Shown piece after piece: positions 11,554 through 24,820 of a stretch of 64,000 nt of DNA. Location: NCBI GenBank assembly GCA_033961575.1, contig CM066738.1, forward strand, positions 72,029,478 to 72,093,477, in the 5' to 3' direction. The notes under the pieces are model-generated. The model ran no database searches. It worked only from the letters and a program-made list of their open reading frames with translations, and was not told the origin of the DNA. This stretch comes from Aselliscus stoliczkanus. Its lineage: Eukaryota > Chordata > Mammalia > Chiroptera > Hipposideridae. Made by a program: the position numbers and the translations under genes. The number at the start of each line of letters is the position of its first letter. Position 1 is the stretch's first letter.

Positions 11554-13896
11554 TTCAAACCCTTTCCAATATGCTCTTTCTTTAGGGAAGTACAGTGAAC
11601 TTGAAGAGAATTAGATTTTGTAGTAATACTCAACTTACATGAAGTACACTACTTAGGAAAGTTATATAAATTCTCACTTTAGATGATTTTTTATAAAGAA
11701 GGTTACCACACCTTTTCTCTCTCCCCATGATGGTTTAACTGCAGTCTAGGTTGGAGGACAGGAAATCAATTAGGTGGCACTGACCACCTATTCTGAATGT
11801 CTCTTGATGTAGTGAAGAGATAAGTTTTTCACAGAAACTGGTCCCTTCCAGCCTCTTTGACATAGGGCTGCATACCTGCTTAGAAAAATAGTTGTGTTTT
11901 ATGTGTATATATGTAAATGTCTACTTATGCAAACGTGACAGCATGAAACTGAGTGGACAGAGAGGAGCAATGAAAAAGGCAGAGGGGAAGAAATGAGAAA
12001 GGGGAAGAAATGAGAAAGGCAAAGTGCACATGATGAAAATTTGGGAATATCACTGTAAACAAGAGAGTACAATTGGTCATATCCCAAAGACAACTTTTCC
12101 ACTTTGTGATGTTAATAGATAACATAGCCAAGATAGGGAGAAATCAGAAGTAAGACTTAGGAAAATTTACCCACCATTCAATTTGCAAGTAGACTAAAGT
12201 ATATGGACTTTGCTCCAGCTAGGTTAATGTCTTTGACTCTAAGGGGTCAAAATTAACATATTGAGGTCATAGAGCAGCCATACTTTCAATACTGATGTTT
12301 TTCTCCTCTAGGTACTACAGATGTCAAGAAAATTGACATAGTGGACAGATAATCCTAAAAATCAGCTAACAGTGTGGCTGTAGATGGAAATTGCTCTTTA
12401 GACAGCAGACTAGAAATGAACATTGCTTGTTGAGTTTAGCGAGCAGATGGGAAGGTAACATGAAGGGATGACCAGAAAATATAGAGCTCAGTGTTACTGT
12501 TTAATATCAGTTTGGCTCACTTGTCTGTCTGTCTTTTATTGTAATCCCAAATGGACAAACAGGATCCATTAACTCAGGTCCTACCAAAGAGATGCCATCG
12601 GTCCATCCAATCCAGGAAAGCATCACTATGTTGCCTGCTTATCTGGGGATAAGCAGACACCATAAGGTTCCCACTTGGTAAAGGGCATTTCCTCCCGAGT
12701 GACATCCTCCTACCCACTGACTGGTTGAATTCCACTACTGCTATTCCTGTGGGAGCTGTGGGTAAATTTGGCTACATGGTTGTTCAGTTCTCTACAATAA
12801 AAATGTAGGTATAACAGCTGGCATCTTCTCCTACCTAAACAGAATTTATATGGACCCCAGTATTAAATATGGACGGTGGCACTTATAATAATACCCTATG
12901 TGCTCTATTGGTTCTGAGGACTGTGGCCCTCCCAGGCTTTCGATGATTCACAATATGGGGAAGTTAACCATTCTTTGAGGACTGAGTCAAGTGACCCTTA
13001 TTCTAGTCTTTCAGTCTCTTCAGCATGAGGCTATATCTAAAGTTAATATGAGGTATTAGAGCTTGGTGATGTGGGCAAGAGCTAACTGCTATCCTGTGAG
13101 CACTGGTCCTCACTCATCTCCCAGATATCAGATGTGAGCATGAGAGCCATGTGTTGCATAAGACTGCTCAGTGGGATGCAGTATCCTCCAAAGTCATTCC
13201 CAACTGGTTACTTTGCTGCCTAGCAGAATTACAACCAAGCTGCCCATATACATGGAAAGCATGGGATGAATGCTTCCTTGCACATAACATTTGTTTGATG
13301 TGAACACTTCATCATGAGATTTTTCTTAGGAGGAGCCCCATTCTTGGTAGGCCTCAACAAGTAACTTTCCATCTCCCCATCTACCTTTAACATTTCAAGC
13401 AGAAACAGGTGATGGAGAAGGTAGGAGGAAAAGAAACAGACGTGGGAGCAAAATTTTCTCACTTTTCTGTTGCTTCTCATCTTTCCCCCCATTTTCCAGA
13501 GCCTAGGATCTTTAAGATGGTCCCTGGCTCTATCCAAGCCTTCATTATGGCATATCACCCACATATGTCCATTTCTAAGACAGTTCATGCTGTGAAACAC
13601 ACTCCTGGGTCCTCTTGTTTTTCTGCGATTTGATTAAACAGGTCGCACAACCATATGAATCAATGAAGGCTCCCCTATTTCTCAGTTTTCTCAGGAGAAT
13701 TTCTTCATTATCCAAGTAAATCATTCATGGGGGAGAATTTTAGAAACTCAGGCAATATTTTAAGGCAAAAGAGTTGTCTTAAGTCCCATCACTAGTATAT
13801 GCTAGGAAAAGAAATAAGAAGGGAATGGAATTTATTGAGTCCCTGCTTTGTACTAGGCCCTTATAATATATTTTGTCAATCAAGACAACTTAGTAA

Positions 13897-14360
13897 GGTC
13901 TTATGTTTAGGGCTGTAATCCATTTTGAGTTAATTTTGGTACACAGTGACAGACAACAATCTAGTTTCATTCTTTTGCATGTGGCTTTCCTATTCTCCCA
14001 GCACCACTTATTGAAGAGGCTGTCTTTTCTCCATTGCATGTCTTTGGCTTCTTTGTCAAAAATTATCTGTGTATATTTATTTGGGTTTTTTTCTGGGTCC
14101 TCAATTCTATTCCATTAGTGTTTGTTTCTGTTTTTCTGCCAGTACCATACTGGTTTGATTACTGTTGCTCTATAGTACAAGCTGAAGTCAGGGAATGTGA
14201 TACTTTCAGCATTGTTCTTTTCCTTAGGATTGCTTTGGCTGTTCAGTTTATGGGATATATAGATGATATATTACAGAATTGTACACCTGAAACCTATGTA
14301 ATTTTACTAACAGTTGTCACCCCAATAAACATTAATTTAAAAATAGTAAAAAAAAATAAA
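13897..14360. mobile_element. 5'-inverted (twin-primed) L1 fragment
   Basis: About 13897-14255 is antisense L1 ORF2 sequence (CCATTTTGAGTTAATTTT, AGCACCACTTATTGAAGAGG, GTACCATACTGGTTTGATTA). About 14256-14360 is sense L1 3' end (GTACACCTGAAACCTATG, CACCCCAATAAACAT, then A-rich tail). AACTTAGTAAGG before and AACTTTATAAGG after are a plausible imperfect target duplication. Confidence 0.7.
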
Positions 14361-15537
14361 GTAACTTTATAAGGCAGGGGACATCATTGCAATTTCACTC
14401 AAGGGAAATCTGATGCTTAGGCATGAGCAAATAACTTCAAGCTTAAATGTTAAATAATTGATAGAGTTAAGATCTAAACTTAGATCTTCCTGGAAGTATG
14501 ACTTATGCTCTTTCTGCAATAGAGTCAGTAACATCCTAGTAATCCCTCTGGAAAAAAATCTTAAACTCTTGAACTGAAAGAGTGAAGGGAGAGGAATTTC
14601 AGCTCCCTTTCCGCCCATTATCTCCCACTATTTCACTTCTTTCCCAGTCATCTTCTTGTGTGGAACCTGAAGCCCGGATTGTGCTAATTCTGATCTTTTC
14701 ACCATTCTGTGAAAAGGGCAGTGGTTTCTCCTTCAGAACGGCAAATAAGATCTCAACACCATTATCACCTTCCATTCCCCTAAGTCTAACTGAGTCCGGT
14801 TTCCAGTGTCGCCCTATCTTGGCTTCCAGCAGACGTAAGGAATAACCACCTATTTTGAAGATTCAAGAAGGCCTAGCCAACCTGGATCCCCAACTGTGTT
14901 ACCCTGTTGACTCTTCTGACTCTGGACATTCTTGGCTTGGTCAGATAATAGTAATTGTACTCATGAACGGCTACTGATCTTTGGACCCAATTTCAATACC
15001 TATGCAACACCATACCAGTTATGCATACCATTAAATATTGTCTTGAGTTATTTATTCATCTTAAATATTCATACTAAATGTTTTTATTTTCTTATGCCAA
15101 ATTCTGTATTCATGCATTATTTTTATAGTTATACATACTTTTGGCTATATATTCTTACTAAACAAACAAGGAATATATCTATTTTTGGACTATCCATACT
15201 AAATTTGGGGAAACTCTGGTGCTATTCAGCACTTTTCTGAGTATTTTTTCAAGTAAGACTATTCTGGTTCCCTAAACACAGGGGTAATTATTATGCCAAA
15301 ATGACCCTTTTATTTCTTGAGTCTTTCATTTGCATAGGCAAGGTCATTAAAAATTTTGTTACCATGGTAAGAATTTCATGAAGTTAAAAAAGGTTTGAAT
15401 GATTATCTGGTGATGTTTTGGGGAGGAGTCTTCGGTCCTTCATGCTTTCCCATTCTGGTAAGATTAATCACTTGGGGAATAATCCATACTAAGGAAGGCA
15501 AATAAGTTATTGAGCAATGATTGTAGTCAAGAATTGG

Positions 15538-15914
15538 GGGCCAGCCAAGTGGCTCAGTTGGTTAGAGCGTGAGCTCTGAGCAACAGCGTCACCAGTTCGA
15601 TTCCCACACGGGTCAGTGAGCTACGCCCGAGCTGAGCTGTGGCTGAGCTGGTGAGGGCATGTGCTCTTAACAGCAAGGTTGCTGGTTTGACTCCCGCATG
15701 GGATGGTGGGCTGCACCCTCTCTCTCCCCGCCCCCTGCAACTAGATTGAAAGCAGTGACTGGACTTGGAGTTGAGCTTGCACCCACCACAATTAAGATTG
15801 AAGGACAACAACTTGACTTGGAACTGATGAGTCCTGGAAAGACACAATGTTCCCCTTCCCCAGTTCCCCAACACTGTTCCTCTCCCCAGTTCTCCAATAA
15901 AATCTCAAAAAAAA
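15538..15914 (+). mobile_element. Sense multimeric SINE
   Basis: Head GGCCAGCCAAGTGGCTCAG, then a second tRNA-like unit (GAGGGCATGTGCTCTTAACA, GGTTTGACTCCCG), and the tail TTCTCCAATAAAATCTCA plus poly(A). AATTGGGG flanks it on both sides. Confidence 0.88.
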
Positions 15915-17819
15915 AATTGGGGTCAGATTGTCAGACTAGGGACAGAAACACAGGGTCAGGATTAAGAGAGGTGGGGGTTGGGTGTGATACAGATATGGCA
16001 AACCAGGAAAGCTAGAACAGGACACCAGGTTGCCAATAGGAGAGCAGGAACACAAGGAGAGAAGAGTCAATATGTGAAAGAAGAACACTGTGGCCTTGTA
16101 ACTTACCACTCTGCTATCCAGGAACTTTGGTAAGTCCCCTTATGTCACAAAATCCAAACTCTTCAGTGTTGTAATGATACTTTTCAAAAATATTAAACTA
16201 GTGTATTGATTTCAGATAGCCTCTAATTTGTTCCTGTTCCATTAATTTCTACCAGTTGAAACATTCATTTGCTTTAAGGGAAAGGCAAATATAGCCTGGA
16301 AGAAGGAAGTCATTACTCAGTATTGAGTTTCCAAAGTTCATACTAAGAAAACTGAAACTTTGGAGTTTTGCAGACTATTAAGATTTTCTTGGAATTTCCA
16401 GAGCTGATTTTAGATGTAAGAGCCAAAGCTACCAGAATCAAGTTTTTACTTTATACAAACCATAGAGGAGGGAATAAAAAGATAGGGTATAAAGTCATTT
16501 CCTGCTGCAAAGGAAAAGGAAAAGAAAATGAAAGGTCCTCCTTGGCAATGGAATTGCGGTCCTGGGGTGTGAACTGTGTGTGAGAAGTGCTAGCTGACAT
16601 TAAAATGGCAGACAAGGAAGGAAGGTAGACTCTCTGAACAAATTCTGTACCGCCTTAGCAGAAGACTTGTTTTTTGCTTAATCTAGAATAATGCATACCT
16701 CTCAGAGAAGCTGTGTGGTTATCATGGCACTGCATTTGGGATGACAGATCCTACATTCAATACCTATACTATAATTGTCAAGATCAGACATTCAGCAAAT
16801 ATTTGTTGAACAAGAGAATTTCATTTGAAACAACGGATTAGAAATAATGGGGAATCTTTCTCAGATGGGGCTCAGATAATATTTCTGGTTTCCTGTGTCC
16901 TTTGTGTGGGTTTTACTGGGTCCAGATGTATCCCATTGTGCCAAATAACAAGGAATCAGGATGGGAAACAGTATAGTTACTCATCCTGCTAGCAGAGTGT
17001 TATAGCATATGATATCCAAGCTGGGAATAAAAGAAAAATTGGTCCTCTGCTAAAGAGGACCAAATTAAGAAGGGGCTCTCCCAGTCCTTGAGTGAAATAA
17101 GCAAACAGGCCACATTTTCCTGAAAATATAACACTTGAGTAGTAAATATGGCTGAGTCAGAGACCAACACCCAGAGCCTAGGCAATACTAGTTATGCCTC
17201 TGCCAAAGGTAACTGAGAGCCAACAGAAAAGGACGACGTGGATCAGAATCAGAGTTATTCTAGCATTCAGATGCCCTCTGTAGAAATGAGAGAACCTTTG
17301 ATAAAAGAGGAATATCCCAAAAGACTGAATAATAACCAAAAGAGGCTTTTAAACTAGAAGGGACAAAAACTTTTAATATCAATTTTGCCATCGGAAAATG
17401 AGCATTTTAATGCAAATTGACATCAGTTAGAGAAAGTAAAGTAATGCTTTCTAACATGGCTAAGTCATAGTATATAAATTTTGATCCCTTTGTAAGACCA
17501 TGGCATACAAAGATTTCTGTGATCTGAATCTATCCAACCTTTGTAATCATCTCATTTCATATCTTTATAGACCTCCTGCACCACACAGTCTACTTCTCAT
17601 CACCTGAAAATGTTAAATAATTTCAAGTAATTGGATTTTTGTTTATGCTACTTTCCCTCTGGGAGTTCTCTCTCCTCCCCTTTCTACCTTTCAAATCCTA
17701 TATATTCTTAAAATCTAATTCATTATTTCATTTAACAAATATTTAAATTCCTACCCATTGCTAGATGCTGTGCTAGGTGAGATTCAGTGTGGAAGAAGGG
17801 AGATTTCTGTTTCAGCTAT

Positions 17820-19680
17820 GATGGAATTGCTAATTATCAGATTTACCCTGCTATCATAAATAACCATAAAACCTGGATAAATTATATAAAATAAAATCCT
17901 GTGCCTGGATTCTTGGAAGAAGGCCTTTACAGAAACTGAGCCCTATATTCAGCCTGGTGCCGTTTTTCAAATTCTTGTGCAGGGAAATAGAGGCCAACTA
18001 GAGAGTAGAGTCTCTCTGGAAAAAGGAAACAGAAACAGAGTTTGAGGCTACTCTTGTGGTTCGGATTTGGGTGACAAATTACCCCAGAGGAGGCATTTGC
18101 AAAGAAGAATACCCCAAAACTGCAAAAATATTTCTTTTCTGGTTTTGGTCAACTCCTAAGCTGTTCATATGTGGAGTCAGGCTTGAGGAGGCTTAGCACA
18201 CAGAGCTATTGGGAGATTGAAAGCCAAACAGGTTTTTCAGAAGTGGTACACTGCTGGGGAGGCTTTAGAGTTTGGACCCAGCCAAAATGAAAAGACTTTT
18301 GAAACCCAGCAATTCAGTTGAGACCCAAGAAAGGTTACACCATAGGAATAAAGACAGTGTGCTAGGAATAAGAACAGAGCTGAAATATAACCGCTTTAAA
18401 AAAAAATCTAAAACCAAGTCTCAGGAGGATCAGATTTACAATCATTAGAATAAGATCAACAGTTTAGGAAAAGATACCATAATTCAACCTCTACAATATG
18501 TCGTTTATCATTTCCAGCATACCACTAAAAGTTACTAGACATTCAAAGAAGCAGGAAGAAGTGACTGATCATGAAGAAATAATATATAAAATGCTCACTA
18601 GAAGCAGACCCAAACAAGATTTAAATATTGGAACTATTACATGAGGAATGAAAATAATTATTATTAATATGTTTTGAAAAGATGGGGGGAAATGGTTGAA
18701 AAGCTGAAAAACTTCAACAGAGATAGAACCTAGAAAATAAGAAAGAAATGTTTGTTTCATAACAGCAAACTGAAAACTTATCGGATAGTATCAGTAGCAG
18801 AAGACAGAATTAGGAAACTGAAAAACAGGGCAATAGAAAATATCCAAATTGAAGCAAAGGGAAAAGTAACAGGACAGTGTAAGAGATATATGTGGGATGT
18901 GATCAAAAGGACTAATGTGTAATAGGATTTACAGGAGGAGAAAAGAAAATAGATGGCAAAGTAAGTATTTGTTGAAAAAATAATGGCTTAGAATTGTCCC
19001 AGTCTAAATGAAAGATATCAATCTGCAGATTCAAAAAGTGTGATGAACCCCACAGTGCAGGATAAATACAAAGAAAACCACATTTCAGTGCATCTTGATC
19101 ACATTGCTGAAAAAGATAAAGACAAAATTATGAAAACAGACAGGGTAAAAATAAAAAGGCACATTACTTTCAGGGGAATAATAATAAGACAAACAGCTGA
19201 TTTCGTAACAGAAACCATCGAAACCAAAAGACAATGGAATGACATCTCAAAAATACTGAAAGCAAAACACTTCCAACCTAGAATGAACATATACCCAGTG
19301 AATATATTCTTTTTAAAAAAAGATATTCTCAGGCAGAAAAATGCTGAGAGAATCCAGTCATCAGATCTGCTTTACAAGAAATACTTCTAAAGAAGTTCAC
19401 AAGCAAATGAGGAATAAGAGGGAACTTCCTAAATCTGATCATGTCTATGCATAAAAACTTACAACTAACACATTCAATAATGAATATTGAATACTTTCCC
19501 CTCAGATTGGAACCAGGACAGAGATGGTTAATATTACCATTTCTGTTCAACATTGTACTGTAGGTTCTAGTCAATGCAATGAGGAAAACAGAAACAAAAC
19601 GAAGGGGTGGGGAGTAAGAGAAGAGATACATATTGGAAAGGAAGAAGTAAACTATTCACAGATGACATGATTGCGATGTA
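17820..19680 (+). mobile_element. Ancient L1M/HAL1-like LINE remains
   Basis: Diverged LINE sequence reads on the + strand. GCATACCACTAAAAGTTACT, GACATTCAAAGAAGCAGG and GGAACTATTACATGAGGAAT resemble ancient L1/HAL1. A 116-codon open stretch at 19040-19390 resembles a worn L1 ORF1 C-terminal half (TADFVTETIETKRQWNDI). At 19490-19670 it resembles ORF2 reverse transcriptase, including an LFTDDMI-like motif. The internal stretch may be a mosaic. Confidence 0.55.
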
Positions 19681-20621
19681 GGCTGATTATATTTTAGGCT
19701 TGTTATCTTTTTGATAATAACTAGCCTTTTACCCATTTTTTTTATGGACTGTAAGTTAAAGAAGGTGAGATGTATTTATTATCTAATATTAAGACATGTT
19801 ATCTAAAAAGCAGCATATACCACAGTACCCCTCTTTCATGTTTCTTTACTGCTTCTGATGTATGCCACATATCAATTAGGGAAACACTGAGCTGCAAGTA
19901 ACAGTAAACCAATTAACAGTTACTTAAAAAACAAGTTATCTGGAAGTGGTGTTCATTCCGCCGCTAACATTATAATAAAGCATCAGTTATCTAGGCTCTC
20001 TGCTCTATCATTCTTAGCATATTTTACTTGGTCCCTCATGCCATTGCTCTTGGCATTATCTCCATGTTTCAGTCAGGACGGAGAAAGTGGTGGCACTTGT
20101 TCACTTCATTAAGTAACAAAAGTCTTTCCAAGAAGTCTAGCAGACTTCCACTTCTGTTTCATTGGGCAAGGGAGTCTGATAAAGTTTTTGACAAGGGACA
20201 TCAGAATTGACAGGGCTGGTTTAGACCTATATTTTTCCACAGGGGCTGTTTGGCATCTAGGATGGGGCACCCATGTAAAGCCCCTTTTACACCTGCCCCT
20301 TCTCATTTTCAAAGCTTAACAAAGATTACTTAAAAGCCACTGTACCCCATACATATTTCAGTCTCTGCACCCACCACACTGTCATATAACCAGCTGTTTA
20401 TATGCCTCTATCCTCAATCAAACAGTATTCTTTAGGAGGTTTTAATCATCTTTGATTCCTCTGTGTCTGTCACATCATAGAAGTTCACGATTGGAGAAGG
20501 AAGAGAAGAGAGGAAGGGGAGAAAAGCAACAGACTGCCTACTTTATATAGTCCTTATTTCAATCAGTTCAACACACAATAGTTGTCATTCTCTTCTGTTT
20601 TAAACTCTTAAAAGTTATATG

Positions 20622-21018
20622 TTGGGACGGCCGAGTGGCGCGTTGGTTAAGAGCTGGCTTGGGACACCAGAGGCCCCGGTTCGGATCCCACATATGAGGG
20701 CCAGTGACACTACCGTCTACAGCTAAGATGGTGAATGACAACTCCACCTGGAGTTAGGTTGCTGTGAGTCCCCGGGACAGCGTAACTGCAGCCCCTGTTG
20801 CAGTGGGCTGCCATAGGCTACAGTGAGCGGCTGTCCAGAGGCCTGTGACAGATCTGCCTCACCTAAGAAGAGTGCAATGGTGATACCAACATGGGCCAGT
20901 GAAGCAATGTACTCCACAACTAGACTGAAGAACAAACAGGACAGCAACTTGTCTGTTCCCCTTCCCCGATTCCCCAATGCTGTTCCCCTCCCCCAATTCC
21001 CCAATAAAATCTTAAAAA
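20622..21018 (+). mobile_element. Sense long-variant SINE
   Basis: Starts GACGGCCGAGTGGCGCG, has a GGTTCGGATCCCACATATG B box and ends CCCCAATAAAATCTTA plus poly(A). Exact duplication AAAAGTTATATG at 20610-20621 and 21019-21030. Confidence 0.93.
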
Positions 21019-21510
21019 AAAAGTTATATGTATTTGTACATGTTCAAAATTCTCGACTTTAAGCACTTTACTGAGTTTTCCACCATCAGTCTATGTCTCC
21101 TGTCTTCTCTCCTATTAATCACCTCTCCTATCTCCTCTATTATGTCTTACTTCTTATTTTCCTCTTGTTTTTGACACCATTCAGACTTCCTTTTAGTGCC
21201 AGAATATGACTTTTTCCTTATTCTTCCCTGGCAGTTATGTGTCCCAGCACCCCAAGTCTCCACAGGGGTTCTGCGTATTCCAAGAAATACTGTATGCTTA
21301 GAATTTGTCTATCTTTTTGGTTCCATGGAATTTCAATATCAAGCTTCTACAATGAGTTTTAATCAATCACTTTATTACACTTAAAAAGAATACTTACATT
21401 TTTTACAGGGAGGAATACCTTTAGTTATACTTTTTATTCTGAGAGTCTGTACAGTTTTCTTGTTGTTATTTTAAGTAGAACCAGTTCACTGAAGTCACAT
21501 TAGGTTAATC

Positions 21511-21583
21511 TTCATAAGGTTTATAGGATCCTCTGTCATGCAATGGATAGCGCATTGGACTTATTCATAAGGTTGATAGGATC
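21511..21583 (+). pseudogene. Retroinserted 5' half of tRNA-Arg(TCT) with target duplication
   Basis: Bases 21531-21563 match the 5' half of tRNA-Arg-TCT, with CAATGGATAGCGCATTGGAC unchanged (about bases 13-32) and two changes at a CpG-rich GGCG. The match stops in the anticodon loop. It is flanked by TTCATAAGGTTTATAGGATC (21511-21530) and TTCATAAGGTTGATAGGATC (21564-21583), 19 of 20 identical. There is no poly(A) tail. The fragment cannot encode a working tRNA. Confidence 0.75.
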
Positions 21584-21914
21584 AACTTATACCAAGCCTA
21601 GTTTACAACTTTAAGAAATACTTTTTTGTGCAAACAATAATCTCAAGGTTACAAGTCTGCAATCTTTGGAATTATTAAAACAGATCTTAAAACATTAGAG
21701 AAAAGCTCTTTACCTTCCTTAATAAACATATCAACAGGAACTCAGTATATATTTAAGTTATATATATATGTGGTAAATAATATGCATATATTTGCTAACA
21801 CTCTGTCATGTTTTGTAAACAGACCCAAATGGTTAATCTAGTGTTATGCCTTTTCAAATACAATGAGGCTTAAGGCATCTGATCTCAACTTAATTGTTTA
21901 TAGTTATGAAATGT

Positions 21915-22447
21915 ACAAAAGATATGGTGAATGTTTAAATAAAATAATTTATTTCAGTAAAAGACACATAGTCATTAATCTCCCTCAAAATACTCCCCCT
22001 TGCTTCAAACACACTTAACCCATCATTCTTGCCCTTTCTAAAGCAGTTCTGGAAGTACTCTTTCATGAGTGTCTTTACTTCATCCTCCATCATTACAACA
22101 CTCCATATCACACATTTCTGTCAAATATAAAACATTACAGTGTATCCTCATCCACCTTATTCACCAGACCTGGCACCATGTGACTTCTGGCTCTTTCCAA
22201 AAGTCAAAATGACCGTGAAAGACAAACATTTTTAATCAATTCAGGACATTGAGGCAACCACTACAGTGCAACTAAAGACACTCATGAAAGAGGACTTCCA
22301 GAACTGCTTCAGAAAGTGGCAAGAATGATGGACTAAGTGTGTTCAAAGTGAAGGGGGATATTTTGAGGGGGGATTATGGCAATGTGTCTTTTACTGCAAT
22401 AAATTTTTTTAATTTATAAACATCCACTGTTATTTTTTATCACACCT
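21915..22447. mobile_element. Fold-back mariner element (copy 1)
   Basis: Two inverted copies of the same mariner 3' part face each other. The left arm is about 21920-22077, the right arm about 22272-22447 and the loop about 195 nt. The arms share, in opposite orientation, CATTCTTGCC, AGCAGTTCTGGAAGT and TTTCATGAGTGTCTTTA. The loop and right arm encode, on the + strand, mariner transposase C-terminal motifs (HPPYSPDLAPCDFWLFP). The right end, GTTATTTTTTATCACACCTTA, resembles the terminal repeat seen at 63437. No open transposase remains. Confidence 0.8.
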
Positions 22448-22481
22448 TATATATTCAAAATAGTATATATAACATGTATGT

Positions 22482-22530
22482 GTACATATATGTTATACAC
22501 ACACACACACACACACACACATACACATAT
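22482..22530. repeat. (CA)n-rich microsatellite
   Basis: CA repeat run with AT-rich flanks (ATACACACACAC ... ATACACATATAT). Confidence 0.9.
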
Positions 22531-22654
22531 ATTATACAGGAGAAGAAAAACACCCTGCATTTTATCACCCAGTTTAAGAAATGGCCAATTTACTTTTTTT
22601 TTTCTTTTCAAGATGCAATAAACCCATGTTTTATTTCATGTATATGCTTTCTTT

Positions 22655-24540
22655 TCTTTTTTTTAATTTATTTATTTTTAATTAGTTTCAGGTGTACAAC
22701 ACAGTGCAATAGTTATACTTTTTACCTCTCAAAGTGACAATCCCCCTCCCCCAATTCGCCACCCCACTACTCCCCGCCATATCATATATATCTATTACAC
22801 TTCCTCTGACTCCCTTCCACAGTATAATCCACATCCCATGACTATCTATATATTCAATTAAAGTTGGTATACAATATTATATACAACCTCAGCTTCAGGT
22901 GTACAGTGCAGTGATCAAGCCTCTACTCCATCCATGAAATGGTCTCCCCAACAAGACATGTGACCATCTGACACCCTACAAAATATTTACATTATTAATT
23001 ATATTCCCAGAGCTGTCCTTCATATATCCCTGTGGCAATATTGTAGTTGCCTATTTTTGCTGTCTAATCCCTTCCCCTTCTCTCTCATTCCCACCCCCCT
23101 CCCAACTAGCAACCCTGTTTTTCCTCTATATCTAGGAGACAGTTTCTGTTTACTTTGCTCATTCATTCAGTTTTTCAGATTCCACATATAAGTGAGATCA
23201 TGTAGTATTTGTCTTTCTCTGACTGACATATTTCACTTAACATAATAGTCTCTAGGTCCATCCATATCATTGCAAATGGTACGATTTCATTCTTCTTTAT
23301 AGCAGAGTAATACTCCATTGTATAAATGTACCACAGTTTCTTAATCCAGTCATCTACCGATGGGCGTTTTGGTTGTTTCCAAGTCTTGGCTATTGTAAAT
23401 AGCTCTGCAATGAACATAGGGGTGCATATATTTTTTTGAATTAGTGTCTTGGGTTTTCAGGATAAATACCTAGGAGTGGAATTGCTGGCTCAAAAGGTAG
23501 TTCCATTTCCTGTTTTGTTTGTTTATTTGTTTGTTTGTTGAGGGCAGTGTCACTGACCCTCATATGTGGGATCCAAACCAGAGCCGCTGGCTTCCCAAGC
23601 CAGCGCTTAACCACCACGCCACTCGGCCAGCCCAATTTCCAGTTTTTTGAGATTCCTCCATAGTGACTTCCACTATCCTCCATAGTGACTTCCATAGTGG
23701 CTGCACCAATCTGCAATCCCACCAACAGTGCAGCAGGGTCCCCTTTTCCGCACAGCCCCACCAGCACTTGTTGTTTGTTGATTTATTGATGATAGCCATT
23801 CTGACTGGAGTGAGGTGATATCTCATAGTGGTTTTTATTTGCATTTCCCTAATGACCAGTGAGGTTGAACATTTTTTCATATGCCTGTTGGCCTTCTGTA
23901 TGTCCTCTTTAGAGAAATGTCTCTTCATATCTTCTGCCCTTTTTTAAATTGGGTTGTTGTTTTGGTGTTGAGTTTCATGAGTGTTCTATAAATTTTGGAT
24001 ATTAACCCCTTATCAGATATATCGTTGGCAGATATATTCTCTCAGTCAATAGGCTTCCTTTTTGTTTTATTAATGGTTTCCTTTGTTGTGAAAAAACTTT
24101 TAAGTCTGATATAATCCCATATGTTCATTTTTTCTTTTACTTCCCTTGCCTGCAGGGATGTATCAGTAAAAATATTGCTCCGGGTAATGTCTGCAAATGT
24201 ACTCCCTATATTTTCTTTTAGGAGTTTTATGGTTTCAGGTCTTACATTTAAGTCTTTAATCCATTTTGAATTTGTTCTTGTATATGGCGTAAGTAGGTGG
24301 TCCAGTTTCATTTTTTTGCATGTGTCAGTCCAATTTTGCCAGCACCATTTATTGAATAGACTATCTTTACTCCAATGTAAATTCTTGCTTCCCTTGTCAT
24401 AGATTAACTGTCCGTAAATGCCTGGATTTATTTGTGGGCACTCTATTCTGTTCCACTGATCTATGTGCCTGTTTTTATGCCAATACCATACTGTTTTGAT
24501 TACTGTAGCCTTGTAACCCAATTTACTTTTAATCACAGCT
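22655..24540 (-). mobile_element. 5'-truncated antisense L1 (ORF2 C-terminus plus 3' UTR)
   Basis: On the - strand this carries the C-terminal part of L1 ORF2, from about 24536 down to a stop near 23175, followed by a 3' UTR to an A-rich end at about 22655. Visible motifs include [31 protein letters not shown] and WIKKLWYIYTMEYYSAIKK, the standard end of L1 ORF2. Several frameshifts and a SINE insertion break it. No reverse transcriptase catalytic domain is present, so it is inactive. Confidence 0.9.
23513..23633 (-). mobile_element. Short-variant SINE nested in L1
   Basis: Reversed head CCACTCGGCCAGCCC at the right, body CAGTGTCACTGACCCTC, and a T-rich tail (GTTTGTTTATTTGTTTG) at the left. 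It interrupts the L1 ORF2 coding frame. ATTTCCTGTTTT and ATTTCCAGTTTT flank it. Confidence 0.88.
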
Positions 24541-24659
24541 GAATTGAAGATAAGATGTTTATATTTTTAAATTTGATATCACATTTCAAAACTTTTGTTT
24601 TTAACTAGGTATTCTTTTTTCATTTATGTGTGATTTACAGTTTAGTACACTTTCAGATG

Positions 24660-24820
24660 AATGATTCCATTTCATCTCCACACAAACTCAATGAAGGTGG
24701 AATTAAAATCCCCATTTCACAGATGAAGAGGCTGAAGCTCAGAACTGTTGCCTTAGACAGGGTCATGCAGCTATTAAATCACAGTCAGGACTGAAACCCA
24801 GGTCTCTCACATACTCATAC
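24660..24820 (-). repeat. MIR SINE
   Basis: Reverse complement of MIR: AATCCCCATTTCACAGATGA, GTCATGCAGCTATTAAATC and CTGAAACCCAGGTCTCT. Confidence 0.85.

Noticed and set aside
12300..12990. Possible processed pseudogene in CABYR intron 3
   Set aside because: The segment has moderate complexity but no open frame or family that I can recognise.
21531..21563. Functional tRNA-Arg gene
   Set aside because: Only the 5' half is present; the anticodon arm 3' side, T arm and acceptor 3' strand are missing.
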